A stretch of 55,037 bases of DNA from JABMRF01 sp964584985 (GTDB lineage Bacteria > Patescibacteriota > Patescibacteriia > UBA11705 > JABHMO01). A program made the translations under genes and the position numbers. Location: the NCBI GenBank assembly GCA_964584985.1, contig CAZPBK010000006.1, positions 1-55,037 on the forward strand. Reading direction: 5' to 3'. Positions 32,245-43,200 of the stretch are shown in pieces. Numbering within the stretch: position 1 is the first letter of the stretch; each line of letters begins with the position of its first letter. Below the pieces are notes generated by a model. It did not search any database and had not been told where the DNA came from. It saw only the letters and a program-made list of their open reading frames with translations.

Positions 32245-33297
32245 TTAATTTTGTAATTTGAATTCCGCTTCCTTTAATTCATTAATAATCGGTTGAAGGT
32301 CACCGTTTAAAATACTTTGAATATTATTCCAGCTTTTTTTTATTCGGTGATCAGTAATCCTGTCTTGAGGAAAATTATAAGTGCGGATTTTTTCACTGCG
32401 GTCGCCGGAACCGATTTGTTTTTTTCGGTCGGCGCCCAGTTTTTCTTCCTGCTGTTTTGTTTTTAACTCATAAAGTTTAGAGCGCAAAACCTGCATGGCT
32501 TTTAATTTATTTTGCGCTTGAGATCGTTCATCTTGGCAGGTGGCTATGGTGTTGGTCGGCAGATGAGTTATTCTTACGGCCGAGTTGCTGGTATTAACAC
32601 TTTGTCCGCCGGCTCCGCCCGCAGCAAAAGTGTCAATGCGCAGATCAGCGTCATTGATTTTTATGTCTGACTTCTCGGCTTCTGGTAAAACAGCCACACT
32701 GGCCGCCGAGGTATGAACTCGGCCTTGTTTTTCGGTTTCCGGCACTCTTTGTACGCGATGAACGCCTTTTTCATATTTTAATTGACCAAAAACATTTTGG
32801 CCTTTGATTTGAAAAATTATTTCTTTGAAACCTCCCATTTCCGTTTGGTTGGAGGAAATGATTTGAATTTTCCAATCTTTTTGCTCGGCAAAACGGGAAT
32901 ACATACGAAAAAGTTCGGCCGCGAAAAGAGCTGATTCTTCACCTCCGGTGCCGGCTCGGACTTCCATAATAACATTTTTCTTGTCCCTGGGATCTTTTGG
33001 CGCCAATTCGGATTTTAGTTCTTTTTCCAGTTTTTCCATTTCAGGTTCAAGATTTTTAATTTCTTCTTCTGCCAAATTTTTCAGCTCGGGATCTTCTGAT
33101 TGAAGTGTCTCCCGGGCTTGATTTAAATCCGATTTTATTTTTTCATATTTTTCAATCAATTCCATTGTTTGTTTAAGTTCCGAATGTTCGGCTCCCAGTT
33201 TTTTGATCTTTTCAGGATCATTGATAACTTCCGAACTTTGCAGCTCTTTTTCCATTGTCTGAAAATCTTTTTTGATTTTTTTTATTTTTTCTTGCAT
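32245..33297 (-). CDS. prfA: Peptide chain release factor 1
   Basis: A 350-residue class I release factor. The codon-recognition region has HRVQRVPETEKQGRVHTSAAS, with PET in the PxT position of RF1. The catalytic GGQ is in GGAGGQSVNTSNSAVRITHLP. N-terminal helical domain with the segment EVRAGTGGEESALFAAEL. A frame to 33519 overlaps rpmE and is rejected because MQEKIKKIKKDFQTMEKEL at 33297 fits the family start. It recognises UAA and UAG; UGA is also used as stop in this window, so an RF2 must be encoded elsewhere. Confidence 0.95.
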   Translation of the reverse strand: MQEKIKKIKKDFQTMEKELQSSEVINDPEKIKKLGAEHSELKQTMELIEKYEKIKSDLNQARETLQSEDPELKNLAEEEIKNLEPEMEKLEKELKSELAPKDPRDKKNVIMEVRAGTGGEESALFAAELFRMYSRFAEQKDWKIQIISSNQTEMGGFKEIIFQIKGQNVFGQLKYEKGVHRVQRVPETEKQGRVHTSAASVAVLPEAEKSDIKINDADLRIDTFAAGGAGGQSVNTSNSAVRITHLPTNTIATCQDERSQAQNKLKAMQVLRSKLYELKTKQQEEKLGADRKKQIGSGDRSEKIRTYNFPQDRITDHRIKKSWNNIQSILNGDLQPIINELKEAEFKLQN

Positions 33298-33373
33298 ATT
33301 TTTATGGATAACTTTTTTAATTAAAAACACCTGCATAGTAATTATAAGATAAGCAGGCGTTTTTGTATAGAAG

Positions 33374-33670
33374 CTATTTTTTTTCTTGTTCTTTTTCTTC
33401 TTGTTCTTTTTTTTCGGCCTCAGCTTGTTTCTTGGCTTTTTTGCCTTTGCGAGTTTCAGCCGTTTTGGTTTGCTTGGCCATCTTTTCTTTGAATTTCTCC
33501 ACTCTGCGGGCGCTGTCAACCAACTTTTGTTTGCCCGTATAAAAAGGATGACACATGTGGCATAATTCCACGCTTATTTCTTTGTTGGTGGAGCCTACTT
33601 CAAACTCATTGCCGCAGGCGCAAGTGACCTTGGTTTTTGTGTGGTATTTCGGATGAATGTCTTTTTTCAT
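33374..33670 (-). CDS. rpmE: Ribosomal protein bL31 with Lys/Glu tail
   Basis: A 98-residue protein. Zinc-type bL31 features are CACGNEFEVGST and CHMCHPFYTGKQKLVDSARRVEKF; the family is usually about 65-75 residues, so about 25 extra residues of Lys, Glu and Gln form a C-terminal tail. It precedes prfA by 76 bases, the same order as in many bacteria. No Shine-Dalgarno sequence. Confidence 0.95.
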   Translation of the reverse strand: MKKDIHPKYHTKTKVTCACGNEFEVGSTNKEISVELCHMCHPFYTGKQKLVDSARRVEKFKEKMAKQTKTAETRKGKKAKKQAEAEKKEQEEKEQEKK

Positions 33671-33849
33671 ATGGAATGATTTATACTTATTTTACTGGAT
33701 TTCTTTTGTGCCTGGATGATAGCATAAACTTAAAAAATATGCAAGTATTTGCTTTTAAAGGACTTAAAGGCGGAGGTGTGTGGATAATTTAGTGAAAAAA
33801 AACTTTTTTTGTGGTACAATATAATAAATTAGTCATAACATTTTAAGTT

Positions 33850-34215
33850 ATGAAAACCAAAAAGTTTTTAAGCGGATTGGCGGTTGGGACCTTGGTTGGT
33901 TCTGTTTTGGGATTGTTTATAAGTCCGGACAAAGGCAAGAAAAATAGAGAGAATTTTAGAAAAATGTCCAAAAAGGTCAGTCAAAGATTAATGACTGAAG
34001 CGGCTAAAGTTTCCAAGCTGGGGAAAAAAGAATATGAGGCCATAGTGGAAAATGTGATAAAAAAATACTCAAAGGATGATTTATTGAATAAGCAGGCTTG
34101 GGAAGAAATAGCCGAAGAGTTAAAAGGCCGTTGGACCGAGGTTCGTCGTGAGTTAAAAAAAACAAAACCGACTAGTTCAACCAAAAAGTCCGGTAAAAAA
34201 GCCAAAAAAAAGTAA
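33850..34215 (+). CDS. YtxH domain-like membrane-associated protein
   Basis: A 121-residue protein. The N-terminal GLAVGTLVGSVLGLFISPDKGKKNRE is a Gly-rich membrane segment followed by a helical, Lys-rich domain, as in the YtxH-like/DUF948-neighbouring stress proteins. The C-terminus is a Lys-rich tail (KKSGKKAKKK). The gene has a TACAAT -10 at 33815-33820 with a weak -35. The role is unknown; the family has been linked to stress response in Gram-positive bacteria. Confidence 0.7.
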   Translation: MKTKKFLSGLAVGTLVGSVLGLFISPDKGKKNRENFRKMSKKVSQRLMTEAAKVSKLGKKEYEAIVENVIKKYSKDDLLNKQAWEEIAEELKGRWTEVRRELKKTKPTSSTKKSGKKAKKK

Positions 34216-34334
34216 TGTTAGGTCCGGAAAAATTTTCCAGGTTTAATGTATATCGGTATTTTGCGTCAATGATGTATGATATGGTTTTTTAGCCATTGAT
34301 TGATTGCTATTTAAACCCTAAAGAGAGCAAAAAA

Positions 34335-34357
34335 AGCCTGCCAGTCGGGCTTTTTTT
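34335..34357 (+). terminator. Terminator upstream of lgt
   Basis: AGCCTG (34335-34340) pairs with CGGGCT (34346-34351), with one G-U pair, followed by T7. It ends the YtxH-like gene's transcript. Confidence 0.7.
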
Positions 34358-34381
34358 GTTGAAGAGTAAATAAAAATTATT

Positions 34382-35206
34382 ATGATAAATTTTTTACACA
34401 ATTTTTTGCCGGATTCGGTTTTGTTTGATTTTTTTGGCTTAACCGTTCACTGGTATGGAGTAATGATGGTGATTGGCGGGTTGTTCGGTTTTTGGCTGGT
34501 TTTGAAATTGGCCGGTTTTTATAAACTGGATAAAAATATTTTTTTTGATTTATTGCTTTGGTGGGTGATTGGGGCGATTATCGGCGCTCGTCTTTATTAT
34601 GTTTTATACGCTTGGCCTTTTTATCAAGACAATTGGTTGGACATTTTTAAAATTTGGCAAGGCGGATTGGCGGTGCATGGAATTATTTTGGGAGGATTCT
34701 TGGCCACTTATATTTATGCCAAAATTAAAAAAATAAAATTTGGGCGATTGGCTGATTTAACGGCTACCGGTTTGGTGGGGGCGCAAATATTCGGAAGAGT
34801 CGGTAATTATTTTAATCAAGAAATTTTTGGAAAACCAACTGATTTATCTTGGGGGATTCCCATTGAACCGCAATTCAGACCGGCTGAATTTTGGACCAGC
34901 TCTTATTTTCATCCGACCTTTTTGTATGAAAGTTTGGGGAATTTGGTGATTCTGGTCGTTATTTTGTTGTTACATTATAAATTTATTCGCAAAAAAGAAA
35001 ATTTAAATGGTCGGATCTTTGTGTTGTATTTGGTTCTTTATTCCGGTTTGCGGTTTTTGTTGGAATTTTTAAGGCTTGATTATAGTCCGGTCGTGTTTGG
35101 TTTTCGTTGGGCTCAGATTCTAAGTTTTTTAGTCATGATTTTGGGGATGGGCTTTTTATTGAGGAGGGTCTTTTTTAAAAAAAGACAAGGACAAAAAGTG
35201 GAATAA
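34382..35206 (+). CDS. lgt: Prolipoprotein diacylglyceryl transferase
   Basis: A 274-residue integral membrane enzyme that attaches diacylglycerol to the lipobox Cys of prolipoproteins. Seven or more membrane segments. Family signatures are VHWYGVMMVIGG, the GGLAVHGIILGG block, and RVGNYFNQEIFGKPTD with the essential Arg and Asn; the PTFLYES segment and SGLRFLLEFLRLD follow. Its presence supports the predicted lipoproteins at 21-2842. lspA is not seen in the window. Confidence 0.95.
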   Translation: MINFLHNFLPDSVLFDFFGLTVHWYGVMMVIGGLFGFWLVLKLAGFYKLDKNIFFDLLLWWVIGAIIGARLYYVLYAWPFYQDNWLDIFKIWQGGLAVHGIILGGFLATYIYAKIKKIKFGRLADLTATGLVGAQIFGRVGNYFNQEIFGKPTDLSWGIPIEPQFRPAEFWTSSYFHPTFLYESLGNLVILVVILLLHYKFIRKKENLNGRIFVLYLVLYSGLRFLLEFLRLDYSPVVFGFRWAQILSFLVMILGMGFLLRRVFFKKRQGQKVE

Positions 35207-35244
35207 ATAGAAAAAATAATGTGGATTAATTCTTATTAAATCAG

Positions 35245-35273
35245 TTGTCGGTCAAACGAAAAAGTGATATAAT
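35245..35273 (+). promoter_or_regulatory. Promoter of the 35325 gene
   Basis: TTGTCG (35245-35250), 17 bases, TATAAT (35268-35273). Confidence 0.7.
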
Positions 35274-35324
35274 AAATAACGATAGGGAAAATTAGAAAAA
35301 ATGTCAGCGAGCTTTTAATTTGTT

Positions 35325-37190
35325 ATGGATAGTTTTTTTGTTTTATTGAAGGATAAGAGCAGTATTAAGAGAAAGGGCGGTTTTTTTTCACTGGCTTTTG
35401 TTTTTGTGGTTGTTTTTTTCTTTTTTGGCGGACAGGTTTTAGCGTCGGATTCCGAAGTTTTTTCCGGATTTTTATCTCCGGAAATGAGAACTCCTGAAGT
35501 TTTGTCAAAAAATCAAATAAAATGGCCTTTCTATGACCGATCCTTTGGTGAAAAATGGTTTGAGCTTCGGAGTAAGTCCGGAGAGCTTTTAAAAAAAGTG
35601 GAGGATTTGGATTTGACTTATATTATTGAAAAAAATTTGCAACCAAATACCGGCTATCAGCGTCGAATACATGCTTGCAAGGAAGATACTTATGCGGCTT
35701 CAGCTTTGTCCGAAAAGGTTTTCACTTTGGCCGCCAGACCGCAAATCAAGGCAGTCTATGTTCAGCCAAATGGAAATATCGGTTTGGAGGTTGATCATCA
35801 GGGAAATCCAAAATATACAAAGTATGCCATTTATGAAAAGGAAAGAGATTTGTGGTTGCAACCTAATTATACATTGGGTAAAAGAAGAGTTTTTCAGCCT
35901 TATTCAGATTGGATTGCTGATACCAGAGCGGTGCAAATAAAACAAACCGAGCCTGAACAAAAATATGTTTTTGCCGTTCAAGCCAAAAATGAAGAAGGCA
36001 ATAAAACCAATTTGTCTGAATACCGAGAGGTTGTTTCCGCTGATCTGGATAATCCGAATTTGTTGATAAAAAAGAAAGTGGGAGTGGATCTGGAAAAAAA
36101 AATGGCAAGAGGTTTTTATATGGGGGATTTGGTTTTTGCCGGTATAAATTCAGATTGGGCGAAAACCCTTCCGGTTTATTCCGTTTATTTGAATTGGATT
36201 ATTTTTGGCTTTGCGATTTTACTGGTTCTTTTTTTGTCAGGTCTAATTTTAAATTCCAAAAGATCTAAATCAGTAAAATATATCCCCGAGGTTTTGCTTG
36301 ATGATTGGAGGCGACGGGAAGTTGATGCTTATTATCATTTAATGCATGGCCAGGGGAAAAGCGACAATCATCAGCGTTATCATAGACATAAACATTTTTA
36401 TCGCTGGTCGGGTTATTCTTTCTTGGGACTTGTTTTGTCTTTGGCCGTAAAATTGGGAGTGTTTGTTCTGGCTTTTGTTCTTATTTACGGACAGGTTCCC
36501 ATTATGGCTTTTTCCGATCAAAACAAGCACCCCGTTCCCGAAGATGGTGCTTTAATCTACGAAGTCTTGGTTGAAAATACGGGTAGAAAAACCGAAGCAG
36601 GTGTTTTTATAGAGGAAAAAATTCCTCAAAAGGTTTCTTATGTAAATTCCAGTATGACGGTTAACGGTTTGGCGCAAACGGACGATCGGGATGATGATCA
36701 AGCTTTTATTAAAGAAAACTTGATAAAAACCAAAGTGCGGGATCTTGCTCCGGGAGAAAAGGTTGTTCTAAGGTTTAAGGTTTTAATTAAAGGGGAGCCT
36801 GAAGAAGTGATCAGTAATGAAGCTGTAATCAAATATAACCGGGGTGATTTTTTTACCAGAAGCAAAAAAGTAAGCAATAAAATAGTTAAAAAACAAGATT
36901 TTAATTTGGCCAGCTTGCAGGTGCAAAATATCAGTGAAAAAGCAGAGCCCGTATTTTCTTATGATGAAGCTGATTGGTATGTTCAAGTTATAGATCAATA
37001 TATAAATTTTAGCCGAAAATCCAAAAATGATTTTAGAAAATATATAATGTATGATATTGAGCCTTTGGAAAAAAATAGATTGAAGCAGTATAGAGCCGAA
37101 GATGTTTTCAAAATAATTTTTGAGCATTCTCCGGAAAAAGAGGTTGAAAAAGCGGTGGTCAAGGCCGTAGCTTATATTTTAGTGCGTTAA
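35325..37190 (+). CDS. Envelope protein with HKHFYR membrane module, paralog of the giant protein
   Basis: A 621-residue protein with a signal peptide or first helix at about 22-38, a fibronectin-type-III-like region (about 45-250), a membrane helix at about 287-308, a cytoplasmic loop of about 65 residues, a second hydrophobic helix (about 365-395), and an external DUF11-like domain (about 400-500). The loop carries the motif HRHKHFYR just before the second helix. The region from about residue 45 to 460 aligns with residues about 1478-1860 of the protein at 37276, including HKHFYR and the LVYGxV end of the helix, so the two arose by duplication. The last 110 residues are unique. Confidence 0.75.
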   Translation: MDSFFVLLKDKSSIKRKGGFFSLAFVFVVVFFFFGGQVLASDSEVFSGFLSPEMRTPEVLSKNQIKWPFYDRSFGEKWFELRSKSGELLKKVEDLDLTYIIEKNLQPNTGYQRRIHACKEDTYAASALSEKVFTLAARPQIKAVYVQPNGNIGLEVDHQGNPKYTKYAIYEKERDLWLQPNYTLGKRRVFQPYSDWIADTRAVQIKQTEPEQKYVFAVQAKNEEGNKTNLSEYREVVSADLDNPNLLIKKKVGVDLEKKMARGFYMGDLVFAGINSDWAKTLPVYSVYLNWIIFGFAILLVLFLSGLILNSKRSKSVKYIPEVLLDDWRRREVDAYYHLMHGQGKSDNHQRYHRHKHFYRWSGYSFLGLVLSLAVKLGVFVLAFVLIYGQVPIMAFSDQNKHPVPEDGALIYEVLVENTGRKTEAGVFIEEKIPQKVSYVNSSMTVNGLAQTDDRDDDQAFIKENLIKTKVRDLAPGEKVVLRFKVLIKGEPEEVISNEAVIKYNRGDFFTRSKKVSNKIVKKQDFNLASLQVQNISEKAEPVFSYDEADWYVQVIDQYINFSRKSKNDFRKYIMYDIEPLEKNRLKQYRAEDVFKIIFEHSPEKEVEKAVVKAVAYILVR

Positions 37191-37275
37191 TTTTTAGTAT
37201 GTTTTTAGACATATTTTGTAAGGAAAAGTTTTTAAATAAGCTCTAAAATAATATAATAGAGCTGAAATTTATGTT

Positions 37276-40200
37276 ATGCTAAGGCGGTTGAAGAAAAATT
37301 GGAATAGATTAAAAACCTTGTCTGTTTTTTGGCCGGGTTTGTTTTTGGTTGTGGGTGTGTGTTTGTTGCTTTTTTTTGATGCCAAGGCCTTTACTTGGAC
37401 TACGAATTCAATAAATGATTCTTATTCTGTTGGTTATTCCAATAACCGATCTATTTCCACCTATGTAGTTGACTCTGATCATCAGTATTATGCTTATGTA
37501 AATGGAAGCTGGGATGCTTTGCGTTACGCCTATAACAATAATGGCAGTTGGACTTATGCCAGTGGCGGGGACGGTTTGCTTAGAGGGAGTATGCCGGCCG
37601 GGGATGTCGACGACCGCAACGGAACCGACATAGCCTTGGATGGTTCCACTCCGGTTATTTCTTTTTCCAGTACTACGGACGGAGTTTATGTCGCCAGGCA
37701 AGATACCAACTATAACAGGAGTGCGGATGATTCGGGATGGTCTTTTGAAGAAGTTTATACAGGTGCTCATGTTATAGAGTCCAATCTGGAGATAGATAGT
37801 ATAGGTGTTCCACACTTGGCTTTTTATAATAGCGATGATAGTGAAATTATTTACGCCCATGAAGATGAGGGGATCAATGATCCGGATTGCGGAACTTTGG
37901 GAGATTGGCAGTGTGAGGTGGTGGCCGGTACCGGAATCACGGGGGTTATGCCCAGAATGATTTTGCGCTCTTCTGATGATATGCCCGTGGTTGTTTTTGC
38001 CGATGTAGGCAATAACGAAGTAATCATGGCTGTTCGTAATGGTGGTGGCAGTGGAACTTGTCCGGATAATAATGAGTGGAACTGTTATACGGTGTACGAT
38101 TCGGTTTATACTTCCGAGCGTTATACGAGGATGGGGTTGGCTGAAAATTCCAACGGTCAATTCGGAGTTGTTTTTCCCAGCTCTACAGAGAAGTTGGATT
38201 ATGCCATTCATGATGCCGGAGATTATTCCTCTTGGACGGTTACCAATGTAGAAGACTCCGGAGGCTGGTTTGGTGCGGACCTTACCTACAACGGCACCAC
38301 TCCGATGTTTGCTTCGTATCATGATCATACTTCGTCAACTCCTTATGATTTGGTTTTCTACAGTTACGATGGAGCGACCTGGCAGACTGAGACAATAGAT
38401 GATACTTCAAATAATTGTTTTGATTTTGATTTGGAAAACGATGGTTCTTTTACTTTGGCGGCTTTTGGCCATGACGATGGTAGCTCTGATTTATATCCGT
38501 ATTATTCCACGGCCACGGTTACTTATAATAGTTTACCAACGATTTCCAGTTCAGGATCCCCCGAGCAACACTCAATGGATTTTTTAAGCAGTACACATGT
38601 TTATTATTATTGGACTCCGACCGAAGCTAATATCGGTAAAGTTATCTGGCGTAACTGGGTGGCGGATGGTGATAACGATGGAGTAATGCTTAAATTTGAA
38701 TACTCGGATGATGGGGGTGCCAATTGGTATGATCCATACATTGATTCCATTTTATACACCAATGCGGATCTAGATAACAGTCAAACCTACCAAGTGGGTA
38801 CAAATACCAAGATTGATATTGCCGGTGGCGAGGACAGTGTAATGATTTATTGGGATCCTAAATCAGCCAATAATGAAAAACCGATTGATGATGTGGAAAA
38901 CAGCAATGTTATGCTCAGGGTGACTCCGCACGACGGCACTTCCGCCGGTTCGGCTTCCGCTACCGGAGCTTTTTCCGTGGATACCTTGGACCCTTCCGGG
39001 CTGGGTAGTTTTAGCGCTGATACGGTAAACAGTACCAGCGTGGATTTTAGTTGGGATACGGTGACTGAAAATAATTTCCATAATTATGAGATCTGGGTTG
39101 GTCGTGATCAGACAAATGTGCAAAACAGAACCAATAGTAGCTCTTGGTCTTACAGTCAATTGGGCGTTAGTCATAATGGTGGAACTCATATGGAAGACTT
39201 TGAACATTTGGATTTTGATATGGATGGGGATGAAGATGTAATAGCTTTTAGTGAAGAAATTGGCAGTAGTTATGACTTAAATTGGTATGAAAATGATGGA
39301 ACGGCCTCTTTTTCCCAACATACGATAATAGAGGGAACTACGGAAGATGTTTATAATGATTTGGTTTTTCAAGTGGTGGATTTTGATGGAGATGAAGATT
39401 ATGATCTTTTAACTTATTATACCAAAAATTCAACCGGATACAGTTATTTCTCTTGGTATGAAAATTCTGGAGATAATTTGACCTTTACAGAGAATTTTAT
39501 TCGTGAGGAGATAGTTCCCGCACCGGAGGATATGGTAGCTTATGATTTTAATTCGGACGGCTATTTGGATGTGGTGACCAGTGATGCTTTTGAAATGTCT
39601 CTTTATTTGAATTCCGGAGATAACTCTAGTTTTACCAAAGAAACGGTCATTGAAAACAGTGATCTTATCCTTGATTTAAAGGTGGGGGATGTTGATGGTG
39701 ATTCTGATATAGATGTGGTCGGTGTAACCGGTTCCGGAGATGATAAAATATATCTTTATAAAAATTCCGGAGATAACTCAAGTTTTACTCGTTCGGAAAT
39801 AGGTAGCGGTTATAATAAAGTTGAACTTGAAGATATAGACCAGGATGGTGATTTGGATGTTTTTGGAGGGATTGAAACTAACAGGCTTTGGTTTAATGAC
39901 GGAGGTGGAAATTTTACTGAACTTGACAGCTGGGAAATGTCTTCTCCGTCCTTGGGATATTGTTATGAGTTGGTGGATTTGGATGAGGATGGTGATTTGG
40001 ACATTGTTGGTATATATAATAACAGTGATGTGCAATGGTTTGAAAACAGAGACGGTGATTTTTTCGTGGAGCATGATATAAAAACCGGAGTAGTTGATAA
40101 TATTGAAGGTGTGGTGGTGGCTGATTTTGATATGTTTGGAATGGACGATAAATTGGAAGTTATAAATGTCAACAGAAGTGAAGATAGTCAAGCCTTTTTT

Positions 40201-43200
40201 ATTTCGTCATATTCCACACCAAAGGCCAGGGAGTGGACTGCCATGGAAGATGGTGACTTGGAAACAATTGGTACGGGAACTACTACTTTGACCGGATTAC
40301 AAACCAATCAAGATTATTATTTTAAAATTTGGGGAGTTGATATTTTTAACAACTATACCACGGTTGCCGATATAACCGCTCATACTCCGGCCAGCGTGCC
40401 GGGGCAACCCGAAGTTTCCGCTGAAAGTAATAGTAGTCTGCGTTTGACTATTGATCCCAATAATAATTCATCTTCCGTGGTTTATAAAGCTCATGAAACC
40501 GGTACCGGTGATTATGTGGAGGTTGTGGGTGGTGATTATGTTTTGGGTTCAGCCTTTCCAATGAATTATTATGCTGTCGGGGTGGATGATTGGGGTGGCC
40601 CATCGGGAAGGGAGATAACCGGTCTCTCCACCAATACTGAATATACTTTTGAGATAATCGGAATTGACGATAACAGCACGGAAACAGTAGCTTCGGCTTC
40701 GGCCAGCGCTTACACTATGGCCAATATACCGGGAACGCCAACGGTGACAGCTGAAGGCACTGATACTTTGGGCGTGGCTATTGATCCGAATTCCAATCCG
40801 TCAAATACTGAATATAAAATTAGGGAAACAACAACAGGTAATCATGTTGGGGTACCTATAGGACCTATTATATATTTTATGTTGCAACCGGGAGAGTACT
40901 GGCATGATTATTCCTATTGGGGGAGCTCTTCCGGTCAAACTGTAGATGATCTTTCCACCAATACCCAATATACTTTTGAAGTGACCGCCAGGAACGGCGA
41001 TAATGTGGAGACCTCAGCTTCCGGCACAGCCTCAAAATATACTTTACAGGGAGCACCGACCGGAATCAGCGCGGTTGAACATACTGATTCCATAGATCTT
41101 ACTTTTTCCGGTAGCTTTGCTAATTTGAGCAGTGGCAGTTCGGGGCTTTATATTGAAAATACCACGACGGGTCTTAGTTCTCCTTGGATGGATACCACTT
41201 CGGTTTCCGATACCAGTGCTACAACCGCCAATACCAAATATTCATATTTATTAAAATCTAGAAATGGCGATGGAGTAGAATGTGCCTCTACCGCGACCGA
41301 TGATTTTTACACCTTGCAAAATACGCCAACCGGAGTTAGCGCTAGTGAAATCAGTTCCACTGAAATAATCATTACTGCTACCGGTACCTTGCCCAATCTG
41401 ACCAGTGGCAGTTCAGGCCTTTATTTTGAAAATGTGACCAAAGGCACAAATTCCGGTTGGATTCAAACCAATTCTTGGACCAGTTCAAGCTTGGATGCCG
41501 ACACTGATTATACTTTTAGGGTAAAGGCCAGAAATCAACAAGGAGTGGAAACAGCCTTTAGTCCAATTTCAACGATTACCACCGAGCCGGCACGTCGACA
41601 TGTGCCCGGGGATTCGGGTGAAGACGATGGGGATGATGATGAGGAAGACTCAGGTGATGAGCCGGAGGAAGATGAGCCCGGAGAGTTTGAACCGGCGCCA
41701 TTGATTACTCCGCAGATGTCTGATCCGGTGGTTTTGTCAGATAATTCCATAAAATGGGTTTTTAGCGAGACTTCGGCCAGTGAAACCGGGTATAAACTTT
41801 GGAATAACGAAGATGATTTGATTATAGACATTGAAGAATCGGATTTAAGCTATATTGTTGAAGAAGACTTAAGTCCAAATACTCAATACCAAAGAAAAGT
41901 CAGTTGTTATAATGAATCCGATACCAGCGGTATTTCGGATTTGGCTTCCGCCTATACATTGGCTGCACAGCCACAGATAAACAAGGTTGAGATTTTAACA
42001 GAAGATTCAGTAGGCTTGGAAATAAATACAGCGGGGAATCCGGAAGATACCAAATATGCCGTTTATGAAGCTTTGTCCGGAGGATGGCTTAATGATCAAA
42101 ATGAACTGACAGGAAGTAAGAGCTTTTACTCTTTTAATGATTTGGTTAATGAAGATTCACAAGTTTTGGTTAAAGGACTGGAAATAGGTACGGAATATTC
42201 TTTTCAGATTTTAGCTAAAAGCAAAAGCCAGGTGGAAACCGATTTTTCAGAAGCTTTTAATATTTTAATGACTCCGCCTCATTATCCGTATATTACCGTG
42301 GAAAAAAAGGTGGGAATAAATATTTCAAAACCGGTTGCTTCCGGCTTTCATATTAGTAAAGCTGCCTTAGCCTCCGACGGTGGTTTTATCAAATCTTTAC
42401 CTGTTTATAATAAAATATTGAATAAATACTTATTTGTTGTTTTTGCTGTGTTGTTTGTTTTGGCTTTGTTTATTATTTTTAATTCAATTAGTAAAGAGAC
42501 CTGGAAAAAGTTCAGACATTTACCATCTTTGATTTTTACCGATGTAAGAGCCAAAAAAACAGAGCAAAAATATGAAGAATTGCATGGCAGAGAAAAACCC
42601 AAAAAAGGAATTAAATTCAAGGTTCATAAGCATTTTTATAGATTAAGAGGTGTTGCTTTTTTGAGTTTTCTTCTGGGGGTAGCCGCTAAAGCGGGAATTA
42701 TTATAGTTACCTTATTTTTGGTTTACGGAAGAGTCAGTGTTTTGGCCATTGATGATCAAAATGGAGAAAGTGTAAGTCAGGGTGATATGCTGACTTATCA
42801 AATTATTGTGTCCAATTTGGGAAAATCCCGAGCTAACGATGTTTTGTTGACTGACCCTTTGCCCGATGAAGTTGAGTATGTTTCCGGTAGCGCCAAGGTT
42901 GATGGACAAAAGGTTACTGATGTTTCCGATGAAGACGGTTGGACTTTTATCAGTGGTTTAGGCATGTTGGAAAAGGATAAACTCTTGAAGGACGAAAATA
43001 TTGTGTTGAGTTTTAAGGCTACCGTAGTCAGTGGATCGGGAGCAAGCGTGGAGAATATCGCGACGGTTGGTTACAAGGAAAGCGAGGAAAGAGTTTATTC
43101 CAACGCGGCTATTAATCCTATTGTCGGTGGCCGGGCGTGCAGTGACGGTTTGGATAATGATAATGACGGACTGATTGATTATCCGAATGATTTTGGTTGT